Assembly (NCBI GenBank): GCA_900549555.1
Contig: UROO01000020.1
Coordinates: 1-26,172 of the forward strand
DNA length: 26,172 bases
Direction: 5' to 3'
From: an uncultured Collinsella sp.
GTDB lineage: Bacteria; Actinomycetota; Coriobacteriia; Coriobacteriales; Coriobacteriaceae
The position numbers and the translations under genes were made by a program. The notes under the pieces are model-generated. The model was not told the origin of the DNA. It worked only from the letters and a program-made list of their open reading frames with translations, and did no database searches. Below, piece by piece: positions 1 to 6,129 of this stretch. The first letter of the stretch is position 1. Each line of letters begins with the position of its first letter.

Positions 1-48
1 CGAGATAGGAGTCCGTCTCGTGGGCTCGGAGATGTGTATAAGAGACAG
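1..48. other. Untrimmed Illumina Nextera i7 adapter
   Basis: Bases 1-6 match the end of the P7 oligo, 7-14 (AGGAGTCC) match the Nextera N705 index as written in the adapter, and 15-48 are the Nextera read-2 transposase adapter. The last 19 bases (30-48) are the Tn5 mosaic end AGATGTGTATAAGAGACAG. This is library sequence, not genome. Confidence 0.98.
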
Positions 49-50
49 AG

Positions 51-695
51 TTTATCTCGACGCCCAAGCTCGACGACCTGGCCTGCGCCTACACCTCGCT
101 GCAGGCATTTTTGGGTGCCGAGAATGCGCATGACATCTCGGTCTTTTGCTGCTTTGATAACGAGGAGGTTGGCTCCGAGACCAAGCAGGGCGCCATGTCG
201 ACGTTCTTGGCCGACGCGCTGCGCCGCATCAACGGATCGCTGGGCTTTGACGACGAGTCGTACCATCGCGCACTTGCCGCATCGATGCTTGTGAGCTGCG
301 ACAACGCGCATGCCGTGCACCCCAACCACGCCGAGAAGTGCGATGCTCGCAATCAGGTTGTGCTCAACGGCGGCATTGTCATTAAGGAAGCCGCCAACCA
401 GCACTACTGCACCGATGCCTTTAGCCGCGCGGTGTTCCAGGCCATCTGTGATGACGCCGACGTACCCACACAGGCCTTCGCCAACAAGAGTGATATGGCC
501 GGAGGCTCCACACTCGGCAACCTGTCCAATATGCAGGCGAGCATGCATGCCGTGGACGTGGGCCTGCCGCAGCTGGCCATGCACTCAAGCTACGAGACCG
601 GCGGCGTACGCGACGTGATGTACGCCATCCGCGCCCTCACCGCCTTCTACGAGCGCGACCTCCATATCAACGGAGCCGAAAGCGCGGAGCTCTAA
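51..695 (+). CDS. apeB: M18 family aminopeptidase (aspartyl aminopeptidase), 5'-truncated
   Basis: Zinc-dependent cytosolic aminopeptidase that removes N-terminal acidic residues from peptides (known for the M18 family). The frame is open from the adapter junction and begins FISTPKLDDLACAY, so the N-terminal half is missing because the contig ends there; an internal ATG at 111 is not the real start. M18 hallmarks are visible: the metal/catalytic segment FDNEEVGS, HPNHAEKCD, and near the C-terminus MHSSYETGG, where the conserved His is a metal ligand. The C-terminus is complete. About 215 codons remain of a family usually about 430 residues long. Two hairpins follow the stop. Confidence 0.93.
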   Translation, partial: FISTPKLDDLACAYTSLQAFLGAENAHDISVFCCFDNEEVGSETKQGAMSTFLADALRRINGSLGFDDESYHRALAASMLVSCDNAHAVHPNHAEKCDARNQVVLNGGIVIKEAANQHYCTDAFSRAVFQAICDDADVPTQAFANKSDMAGGSTLGNLSNMQASMHAVDVGLPQLAMHSSYETGGVRDVMYAIRALTAFYERDLHINGAESAEL

Positions 696-741
696 AACCT
701 GCCAAAGAGGGATGTTGATTTCGGCAGGTTTTATCTGGGCG
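694..741. repeat. GGGACA-type palindromic repeat, degenerate copy
   Basis: AAAACCTGCC (694-703) pairs with GGCAGGTTTT (723-732) around an AAAGAGGGATGTTGATTT loop, and is followed by ATCTGGGC. The arms and tail match the copies at 2962-2994 and 19678-19710. It overlaps the aminopeptidase stop codon and could also act as a terminator. Confidence 0.6.
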
Positions 742-780
742 AATGCAAAGGGTGAAACCGAGCTAGATCTGTGATATGTG

Positions 781-814
781 GCCGCCGAGGTGCAGTGTGC
801 CTCGGCGGCTTTTT
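781..814 (+). terminator. Rho-independent terminator after the aminopeptidase
   Basis: A perfect 10-bp stem GCCGCCGAGG (781-790) / CCTCGGCGGC (800-809) with a 9-nt loop is followed directly by TTTTT. Confidence 0.9.
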
Positions 815-832
815 GTGTACAGAGTACGGCTA

Positions 833-884
833 ATGCTTATAAATGCTATACATGCTTTACGTATCTACCATAGAGTTTTATGAT
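833..884 (+). promoter_or_regulatory. Promoter region of the toxin-antitoxin operon
   Basis: A plausible promoter is TTTACG (856-861), a 17-bp spacer and TATGAT (879-884). Just upstream, ATGCT occurs three times at 833, 843 and 852, about one helical turn apart. This is a possible operator for the autoregulating antitoxin; its role is inferred only. Confidence 0.45.
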
Positions 885-909
885 AGTTTTGAAGTATTAA
901 GGAGGGGTC

Positions 910-1290
910 ATGACCACAACAGCCGCTCAGATCAACGTGCGTCTCGATGCCGATCTTAAAAGGAGTGGGGACGCCGCTCTCTCCAGGGCCGGTATGACGC
1001 CGAGCCAAGCGGTGCGTGCGCTCTGGCAACTTGCGGCATCTCTGGCTGATCGGCCCGGCGCGCTCGAGGATATCCTGCTGCCCAGTCGTGCCCGGGCGGA
1101 ACAGCGCGAGCGCGAAAAGGCCGCCAAACGTAAGCTCGAGCTCATGGATCAGGGGTCGAAGCTGTTCGCTGCCGCTTGCCGTGAGTCGGGAATCGATATG
1201 GTCAGGGCTCAGCCATCGGACGACGAAGAGCTCAAACGGAATGCCTATGCGGATCGCTATGGCGAGGAGATGAGCTGGCTCTATGAGTGA
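910..1290 (+). CDS. RelB/DinJ-family antitoxin
   Basis: Predicted 126-residue antitoxin that binds its operator and neutralises the partner toxin. The N-terminus (INVRLDADLKRSGDAALSRAGMTPSQAVRALWQLAA) has the RelB/DinJ ribbon-helix-helix pattern: a beta strand, then two helices. The middle is a charged helix (about residues 58-85), and the C-terminus YADRYGEEMSWLYE is the likely toxin-contacting tail. A strong AAGGAGGGG ribosome site precedes ATG 910. The gene overlaps the PIN toxin by 8 bases, implying translational coupling. It is longer than a minimal RelB (about 80-90 residues). The family call is by motif resemblance. Confidence 0.75.
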   Translation: MTTTAAQINVRLDADLKRSGDAALSRAGMTPSQAVRALWQLAASLADRPGALEDILLPSRARAEQREREKAAKRKLELMDQGSKLFAAACRESGIDMVRAQPSDDEELKRNAYADRYGEEMSWLYE

Positions 1291-1774
1291 GGCTCCAAGG
1301 CGTATCTTGGTTGACACCAACGTGTGGCTCGATTACTTCATTCCCTCACGACGTGGTCGTTCGGTGGCGATTGAGTTTTTACGCGATGCATGCACGGCGC
1401 AGGTGGATTTGCTGTATGCGGCGACATCGTCCAAAGATCTGTTCTATTTGATTTCAAGCGAACATAAGGCATGGTATCGGCGCGAGCATGGCTCACTATC
1501 CCAAGATGCCGCCGTGGCGGCGACATCACTTGCATGGGATTGCCTCGACGTGTTGTCGCAACTTGCCACGCCGGTACCCTGCGACCTGAGTGACATATGG
1601 ATGGCGAGCAAGCAGCGTAATCTCCATAGCGATTACGAAGACGATTTAATCATTGCGGCAGCGATGCGCTCCCAAGCAGATTTACTGGTCACCAACGATG
1701 TCAAACTCTGTTCACACGCGCCTGTCGCAGCAATGAGCGTAGAAGACGCAAAGAATTACTTAGCAACGCTCTAA
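1283..1774 (+). CDS. PIN-domain toxin (PIN_3-like putative ribonuclease)
   Basis: Predicted 163-residue toxin with a PIN nuclease fold. The N-terminal RRILVDTNVWLDYF supplies the first acidic residue (Asp11). ATSSKDLFYLIS resembles the second conserved helix of PIN_3 proteins, and SDYEDDLIIAAAMRSQADLLVTND supplies the C-terminal acidic cluster (Asp117, Asp120/121, Asp139). These residues bind the metal for RNA cleavage in the family. It starts inside the end of the antitoxin gene, the usual antitoxin-first order. The RNA target cannot be deduced. A PIN toxin with a RelB/DinJ-type antitoxin is a less usual pairing than VapB-VapC. Confidence 0.8.
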   Translation: MSEAPRRILVDTNVWLDYFIPSRRGRSVAIEFLRDACTAQVDLLYAATSSKDLFYLISSEHKAWYRREHGSLSQDAAVAATSLAWDCLDVLSQLATPVPCDLSDIWMASKQRNLHSDYEDDLIIAAAMRSQADLLVTNDVKLCSHAPVAAMSVEDAKNYLATL

Positions 1775-1815
1775 CAATTTGAAGACCCCACAGGTTGAGC
1801 AAAAGTCAGCGAGAG

Positions 1816-2003
1816 TCTGCCGTTTGAGCCAAGGTGCCGTGAAATGAAAAGGCGCTGACCTTCTGGTCGCGCCTTTGAAATTGAACGGCAGATTGGCCAA
1901 ACGGCGGGCTCGCAGCGTCGACCGGTCCGCCGTTCGTTAGAACGGCGGAACCCATGGGGCTCGCAGCGTCGAGGGGTTCCGGCGTTTGGCAAAACGCCGG
2001 AAC
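1816..2003 (-). repeat. Hairpin-rich 3' region with two 51-bp-spaced modules
   Basis: GGGCTCGCAGCGTCGA occurs at 1906-1921 and 1957-1972. Each copy is followed by a perfect hairpin: 1927-1948 (9-bp arms CCGCCGTTC/GAACGGCGG, loop GTTA) and 1976-2003 (12-bp arms GTTCCGGCGTTT/AAACGCCGGAAC, loop GGCA). Arms TCTGCCGTT (1816-1824) and AACGGCAGA (1884-1892) enclose a further hairpin. The array begins two bases beyond the dehydrogenase stop and so would lie in its 3' untranslated RNA. Confidence 0.7.
1848..1876 (-). terminator. Rho-independent terminator of the dehydrogenase transcript
   Basis: AAAGGCGC-T-GACC (1848-1860) pairs with GGTCGCGCCTTT (1865-1876) around TTCT, with one bulged base. Read on the minus strand the stem is followed by TTTTCATTTC. 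It also faces the converging toxin gene. Confidence 0.7.
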
Positions 2004-2005
2004 AA

Positions 2006-2941
2006 TTAGTGTTCGATCCAACAGCGCAGGGTCTCGCCGGCCTGCAGGTGACGCAGATTCTCCGCGGCGATGTCGACGACGTTGTTGAGCGTGGCTGCCA
2101 GGTGGAACCAGCCGGAGACGTGCGGTGTGATGAGCATGTTGGGTGCATCCCACAACGGGCTTGTCGCGGGCAGCGGCTCGGGGTCGGTGACGTCGACCGC
2201 GGCGCCGGCGAGATGTCCCGACTCCAGGGCGGCAACCAAGTCGTCGGCGACCACAAGGTCGCCGCGGCCGCCGTTGGCAAAGAAGGCGCCCGGTTTCATC
2301 GCGGCGAAGAACTCGGCGTTCGCCAGGCCGCGGGTCTCGGGTGTGCTGGGCATAAAGGATGCGACGATGTCGGCCTCGGCCAGGCGCTCAGGTAGGGCGT
2401 CCATGCCGTCCATATCCTCAAACACAATGGGGTAGACGAGCGGATGGCGCTTGATGCCGCGGACGTGCGCGCCCATGCTGCGGCAGAGCGTGGCAAAGTG
2501 GCCGCCGATATCGCCCGCGCCCAGCACCAGCACGTTGGCGTTTTTGAGCGAGGTGACCGGCCCCAAATCCTCCCAGCGATGTTCGCGCTGCAAGTCATGA
2601 TAGCCGGGCAGGCGCTTCATCATGGAAAGGAGCATGGCAAACATGTGCTCGCTCACGGCCTGACCGTAGGCGCCGATTGAGCAAGACAGCTTGGCTTCAG
2701 CCGGCACGGTGCCGGCGGCAAGGTAGTCGTCATAGCCGGCGGTCTGCAATTGCAACAGCTGGAGATGGTCGCATGCCGTGAGCATGCCAGGGTCGATGTT
2801 GCCCAGGATCACGTCGGCATCGGCGACCTGTTCACGTGTGGCGGCATCGGAGCTCGTGTAGATAAAGTCCTCGCCCGGAGCACTCGATTCAAGAATTGCG
2901 CGATGGCGGTCGTTGACGGGCAGCAAAACCAGGATGTTCAC
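2006..2941 (-). CDS. D-2-hydroxyacid dehydrogenase, NAD(P)-dependent
   Basis: A 311-residue cytosolic oxidoreductase of the D-isomer 2-hydroxyacid dehydrogenase family, which interconverts 2-oxoacids and D-2-hydroxyacids. The cofactor loop GAGDIGG lies at residues 141-147 within the inserted Rossmann domain. The family catalytic set is visible: Arg226 (NGGRGDLV), Glu255 (DPEPLP) and His274 (TPHVSG). Length and domain order are normal. The substrate (phosphoglycerate, glyoxylate, lactate or other) cannot be told from sequence, and there is no ACT domain, so it is not a typical SerA. It appears monocistronic, with a repeat and hairpins on each side. Confidence 0.88.
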   Translation of the reverse strand: MNILVLLPVNDRHRAILESSAPGEDFIYTSSDAATREQVADADVILGNIDPGMLTACDHLQLLQLQTAGYDDYLAAGTVPAEAKLSCSIGAYGQAVSEHMFAMLLSMMKRLPGYHDLQREHRWEDLGPVTSLKNANVLVLGAGDIGGHFATLCRSMGAHVRGIKRHPLVYPIVFEDMDGMDALPERLAEADIVASFMPSTPETRGLANAEFFAAMKPGAFFANGGRGDLVVADDLVAALESGHLAGAAVDVTDPEPLPATSPLWDAPNMLITPHVSGWFHLAATLNNVVDIAAENLRHLQAGETLRCWIEH

Positions 2942-2961
2942 AAGCAGTCATCTCCGCTCAG

Positions 2962-2994
2962 CCTGCCAAAAAGGGACAGGTTTATTTTGGCAGG
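2962..2994. repeat. GGGACA-core palindromic repeat
   Basis: CCTGCCAAAA (2962-2971) and TTTTGGCAGG (2985-2994) form perfect 10-bp arms around AGGGACAGGTTTA. The tail TTTTATC is shared with 19711-19717. The 32 bases from CCAAAAAGGGACAGG through TTTTATC are the same as in the copy at 19682-19717. Confidence 0.75.
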
Positions 2995-3020
2995 TTTTAT
3001 CAGGCAAAACGTTCAAATAA

Positions 3021-3062
3021 AACGCCGGATGCAAGACGAGCGTGCCCGTCAGCATCCGGCGT
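3021..3062 (-). terminator. Rho-independent terminator of map
   Basis: On the minus strand ACGCCGGATGC and GCATCCGGCGT form perfect arms around a 19-nt loop, followed by TTTTATTTG. It lies just after the methionine aminopeptidase stop. Confidence 0.82.
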
Positions 3063-3070
3063 CCGCACAG

Positions 3071-3958
3071 CTACCAGCTGAGCAGCTCGTAGCCGTCCTC
3101 GGTCACCACGAGCTGTACCTCGCACTGGGCCGAGTCGCTGCCGTCCTTGGTGCGCACGCACCAGCCGTCGCCCTTGCTAATCTTAATGTCGGGCGCCCCG
3201 GCGTTGACCATGGGCTCGATGGTAAAGACCATGCCCGGAGCCATGATGGTGTCCACATCGGGCGCCTCGGTGGTAAAGCCCACAAACGGGTCCTCGTGGA
3301 ACTCCTTGCCAATGCCGTGTCCGCCGTACTCGCGCACCACGCTAAAGCCGGCGTCCTCGACCGTCTTTTGCACGGCTTCGGCCATAACGGAGAGCGGCAA
3401 CCATGGCTTGACGGCTGCCAAGCCCGCTTCCACGCTGGCGCGGGTGACCTCGACCAGGCGCTGGCGCTCGGCAGAGACCTCACCGATGCAGAACATGCGG
3501 CTCGAATCACTAAAGTAGCCGTCCAGGATCGTGGAGCAGTCGACGTTGATGATGTCGCCCTCGTGCAGCACGTCCGTATCGCAGGGGATACCGTGACAGA
3601 CCACGTCGTTGATCGAGGTGCATACGCTCTTGGGGTAGCCCTCGTAGTTGAGGTCGGCCGGCGTGCCGCCGTGCTCGACGGTGTAGTCGTAGATCATCTG
3701 GTCGATCTGGTTGGTGGTCATGCCCGCGGCGATGTGCTCGCCTACGTAATCGAGCACGCCCACGTTGATGGCGGCCGAGCGCTTGATGCCCTCGATATCG
3801 GCGGGCGTCTTGTAGAGCGTGCGGGGCAGAACCTCCCAGCCCTCTTCCCACAAGCGCTCGAGGCGCTCATCAAAGGTGCTATGGCATTTCTTATATTTTT
3901 TGCCGCTGCCGCACCAGCAAGCGTCGTTGCGGCCGGGCACGGGTCCTTTGTCAAACAT
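3071..3958 (-). CDS. map: Type I methionine aminopeptidase with N-terminal SEC-C zinc motif
   Basis: A 295-residue enzyme that removes the initiator methionine from nascent proteins. Residues 9-26 form a SEC-C zinc motif (Cys14, Cys16, Cys25, His26), which in other proteins mediates ribosome or SecB/SecA-type contacts. The catalytic pita-bread domain follows, with metal ligands Asp140, Asp151, His214, Glu248 and Glu280 and the second-shell His221. Spacing matches E. coli Map. The start at 3958 has an upstream AAGGAAG site on the minus strand and a TATACT -10 at 3984-3989. It appears to be transcribed alone. Confidence 0.95.
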   Translation of the reverse strand: MFDKGPVPGRNDACWCGSGKKYKKCHSTFDERLERLWEEGWEVLPRTLYKTPADIEGIKRSAAINVGVLDYVGEHIAAGMTTNQIDQMIYDYTVEHGGTPADLNYEGYPKSVCTSINDVVCHGIPCDTDVLHEGDIINVDCSTILDGYFSDSSRMFCIGEVSAERQRLVEVTRASVEAGLAAVKPWLPLSVMAEAVQKTVEDAGFSVVREYGGHGIGKEFHEDPFVGFTTEAPDVDTIMAPGMVFTIEPMVNAGAPDIKISKGDGWCVRTKDGSDSAQCEVQLVVTEDGYELLSW

Positions 3959-3983
3959 GGCTAACTTCCTTTCATACGCAGCT

Positions 3984-3989
3984 AGTATA
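3984..3989 (-). promoter_or_regulatory. Candidate -10 box of map
   Basis: TATACT on the minus strand lies about 25 bases upstream of the start codon. The -35 position (4007-4012, CTTTTA) is weak and abuts the long inverted repeat. Confidence 0.4.
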
Positions 3990-4010
3990 GCCCACCCACG
4001 CGTCTATAAA

Positions 4011-4077
4011 AGTTGCGGTGATATAGTTCCGATTTAAGCGGTTTAACAGCACAAATAGGAACTATATCACCGCAACT
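4011..4077. repeat. Long perfect inverted repeat, 20-bp arms
   Basis: The arm 4011-4030 (AGTTGCGGTGATATAGTTCC) is perfectly complementary to 4058-4077 around a 27-base loop. It lies between the radical SAM gene and the map promoter. On the minus strand the stem is followed by TTTTATAG, so it may terminate the radical SAM transcript, although the loop is far longer than in a normal terminator. Confidence 0.85.
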
Positions 4078-4118
4078 GATGGGGCGGGATGGTGGGCACT
4101 GGCTGCTGCGTGGTTTTG

Positions 4119-4895
4119 CTAGTAGCTCACCTGGCAGGGGATGCCGAGGGCGCGCACGCGTGCAGCAATCTTGTCGAGCACCTCGGGCGCCGCTTTAGCA
4201 AGGCCGGCGACCGGTGTCTCGCGCGCCACCGTGTAAATGGTCGCCTCCTGTGGGCGAATGCGCTCGAGCGCCGCGAGCCAAGGGCCGACGTACTCCTCGC
4301 CGGTGTTATCGAGAGACTTGCCCCGGTGCTCGCCGGTCAAAAAGATCGTCTGGATAATGACGCGGCCGTTAAAGCTCGCGAACGTCTCGATCTGGTGCTC
4401 TACATCGTAGGGGCCAACGGGCTGGTCGAGCAGCTGGATAAAAGCCGGGGCGACCGTATCGAGCTTGAGGATGTTGTCGTCGACCATCATGAGCGCATCG
4501 TGTACCTGGGGATGGTCGGCGCGCGTGCCGTTGGAAAGCACGGCAATCTTGGTGTTTGGGGCCAGCTCGTCGCGCAGCGCGACGGCGCCGGCGATGGCCT
4601 GCGGAAACTCCGGTGCGGCGGTGGGCTCGCCGTTGCCTGCGAAGGTGATTACATCGGGGAGCTCGCCCTCGGCTGCCATCTCGCGCAGCTTTACCTCGAG
4701 CGCGTCGAGTACCACGGCAGCTGTGTTGTACGGCTCATGGCAGGGGCGCTCAGCGTTGAGACCGTTTTCGCAGTAAATGCAGTCGAATGTGCAGATTTTG
4801 CCGCTGGCCGGCATCATGTTGACGCCGAGCGAAAGGCCCAGGCGACGGCTGCGAACGGGCCCAAAGATGGGGCCGGCATTCAAAAACGTAGACAT
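4119..4895 (-). CDS. Radical SAM protein (COG0731-like)
   Basis: A predicted 258-residue iron-sulphur enzyme using S-adenosylmethionine. The N-terminus FGPVRSRRLGLSLGVNMMP is followed by CTFDCIYC, the CxxxCxxC motif that holds the 4Fe-4S cluster, and then by FAGNGEPT, the glycine-rich SAM-contact segment. The pattern resembles COG0731, relatives of wyosine synthetase, although bacterial members are mostly uncharacterised, so no substrate is assigned. ATG 4895 was chosen because GAGGAG sits nine bases upstream; ATG 4901 is only three bases from it, and the frame extends much further without family similarity. No auxiliary cluster motif is seen at the C-terminus. Confidence 0.82.
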   Translation of the reverse strand: MSTFLNAGPIFGPVRSRRLGLSLGVNMMPASGKICTFDCIYCENGLNAERPCHEPYNTAAVVLDALEVKLREMAAEGELPDVITFAGNGEPTAAPEFPQAIAGAVALRDELAPNTKIAVLSNGTRADHPQVHDALMMVDDNILKLDTVAPAFIQLLDQPVGPYDVEHQIETFASFNGRVIIQTIFLTGEHRGKSLDNTGEEYVGPWLAALERIRPQEATIYTVARETPVAGLAKAAPEVLDKIAARVRALGIPCQVSY

Positions 4896-5120
4896 AGGCA
4901 TATGCTCCTCAAGACAATTGTGCCTAAGCATAGCATCGGCTCCAAAGCAAGGTGTAGGCTCTTGCTTTACAAGTTTCGTTTTTTCACGTCGCTCATTATG
5001 CCGTGCCATGAAAAGCCTCGGGTCGGGTACAGTTAATCTGTTAACAAGTCGTAAGGCAATGCGGGTCCATCCAATCGTACTGACGTGCAACTGGATGGGC
5101 GTTGATGATGGGGGCACAAC

Positions 5121-5918
5121 ATGGATTTTACGGTCGAGAATGCGGGCACTACGATCGCCTGCCGCGAGTATGCCGGCCCGGTTGTATCGTCCGATGCATC
5201 CGCCTTGGTTTGCGTGCACGGTGCCTGCGTCGACGGCGTCTTTTTTGACGCCATCGCCCGCGAGCTCGCCCGTGACTGTCGCGTCATTGCCTACGACCGC
5301 CGCGGTTGCGGCGAGAGCGGCGACGCTGCAGACGGACGCTACGACCTCGCTGCCCAGGCCGCCGACCTACAGGCTGTTATCGAGCATATTGGCGCTCCGG
5401 CAAACGTGCTCGCGCACAGTGCCGGTACGTTGGTGGCCCTGGAGCTTCTCCGTGCAAACCCCGCCATAATCTCGCGTGCGATTCTGCATGAACCCGCCGT
5501 GACGGATGAGGGCGCCGGCCTGGGCGCGGCCCCGGTCTTGCTCGAGATGATCGCCGCGGGAAAGGTCTCCAGGGCATTACGGGCCTTCCTGGGCGCCATC
5601 GGCGATTCGGACCCTGAGGCCCCCAAGTTAACCGAGGCGGAAGCCAAGCATGCCCTGCGCAACGGCCGTAGTTTCATGGCGAACGAATACGGGATTACTA
5701 TGACCTGCGTTCCCGATTGGGATAGCGTCCGTGCGTCGAAAACGGTGGCCGCCGTGCTCCTGGGCGAGCTCTCGATTGGCACGCCTCGCGAGGCGGGCAC
5801 GAGGGTGGCGGCTGAGCTTTTGGACTGTCCGCTCGTAATGGTTCCCGGCGCGCACAACGGCCTGCGCGATCGCCCGGGAGCGGCTGCCCAGACTGTCCTT
5901 GGCATCCTGGGGCTCTAA
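5121..5918 (+). CDS. Alpha/beta hydrolase
   Basis: A 265-residue soluble alpha/beta-fold hydrolase. Visible motifs are the oxyanion-hole segment VHGACVDG (about residues 32-39), YDRRGCGES (59-66), the nucleophile elbow AHSAGT with Ser100, and the late catalytic His245 in PGAHNGL. The usual first Gly of the GxSxG elbow is Ala-His here, which is common in this superfamily. An acid residue is expected around 190-220 but cannot be placed with certainty. The substrate is unknown. It is divergent from the radical SAM gene; the ribosome site GGGGG is weak. The 225 bases upstream hold a CCATCCA/TGGATGG inverted repeat (5067-5098) of unknown meaning. Confidence 0.85.
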   Translation: MDFTVENAGTTIACREYAGPVVSSDASALVCVHGACVDGVFFDAIARELARDCRVIAYDRRGCGESGDAADGRYDLAAQAADLQAVIEHIGAPANVLAHSAGTLVALELLRANPAIISRAILHEPAVTDEGAGLGAAPVLLEMIAAGKVSRALRAFLGAIGDSDPEAPKLTEAEAKHALRNGRSFMANEYGITMTCVPDWDSVRASKTVAAVLLGELSIGTPREAGTRVAAELLDCPLVMVPGAHNGLRDRPGAAAQTVLGILGL

Positions 5919-6031
5919 CACCCGCAATAGCCAAAGCAGACTTCACCCACAAACGTTTCGGCATTGTTAACAAATGTGTTCAAAACCTCACGTCTGCGGC
6001 TTCAATCGCGCCGTCTGCCAACTCATAAAAA

Positions 6032-6084
6032 TGTAACAGCATTTACGTGCTTACCTGCATCGGCAAGGTGTTACCCTTGTAACA
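6032..6084 (+). promoter_or_regulatory. TGTAACA repeats upstream of the GGDEF/HD-GYP gene
   Basis: TGTAACA occurs at 6032-6038 and again at 6078-6084. The second is part of a perfect inverted repeat TGTTAC-CCTT-GTAACA (6069-6084). This resembles an operator, but the regulator is unknown. The rest of 5919-6129 shows no gene. Confidence 0.35.
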
Positions 6085-6129
6085 TTTGGAACCCACCGCT
6101 ACCATGCGAAGCTATCGAAAGGGCCCCAT

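Noticed and set aside
2750..3964. A 404-codon plus-strand open frame
   Set aside because: It lies antisense to methionine aminopeptidase, whose metal ligands are all present, and it runs through a terminator and a repeat.
4902..5219. N-terminal extension of the radical SAM protein to 5219
   Set aside because: The extra 106 residues lack family similarity, overlap the divergent hydrolase gene, and are preceded by no good ribosome site. GAGGAG supports the start at 4895.
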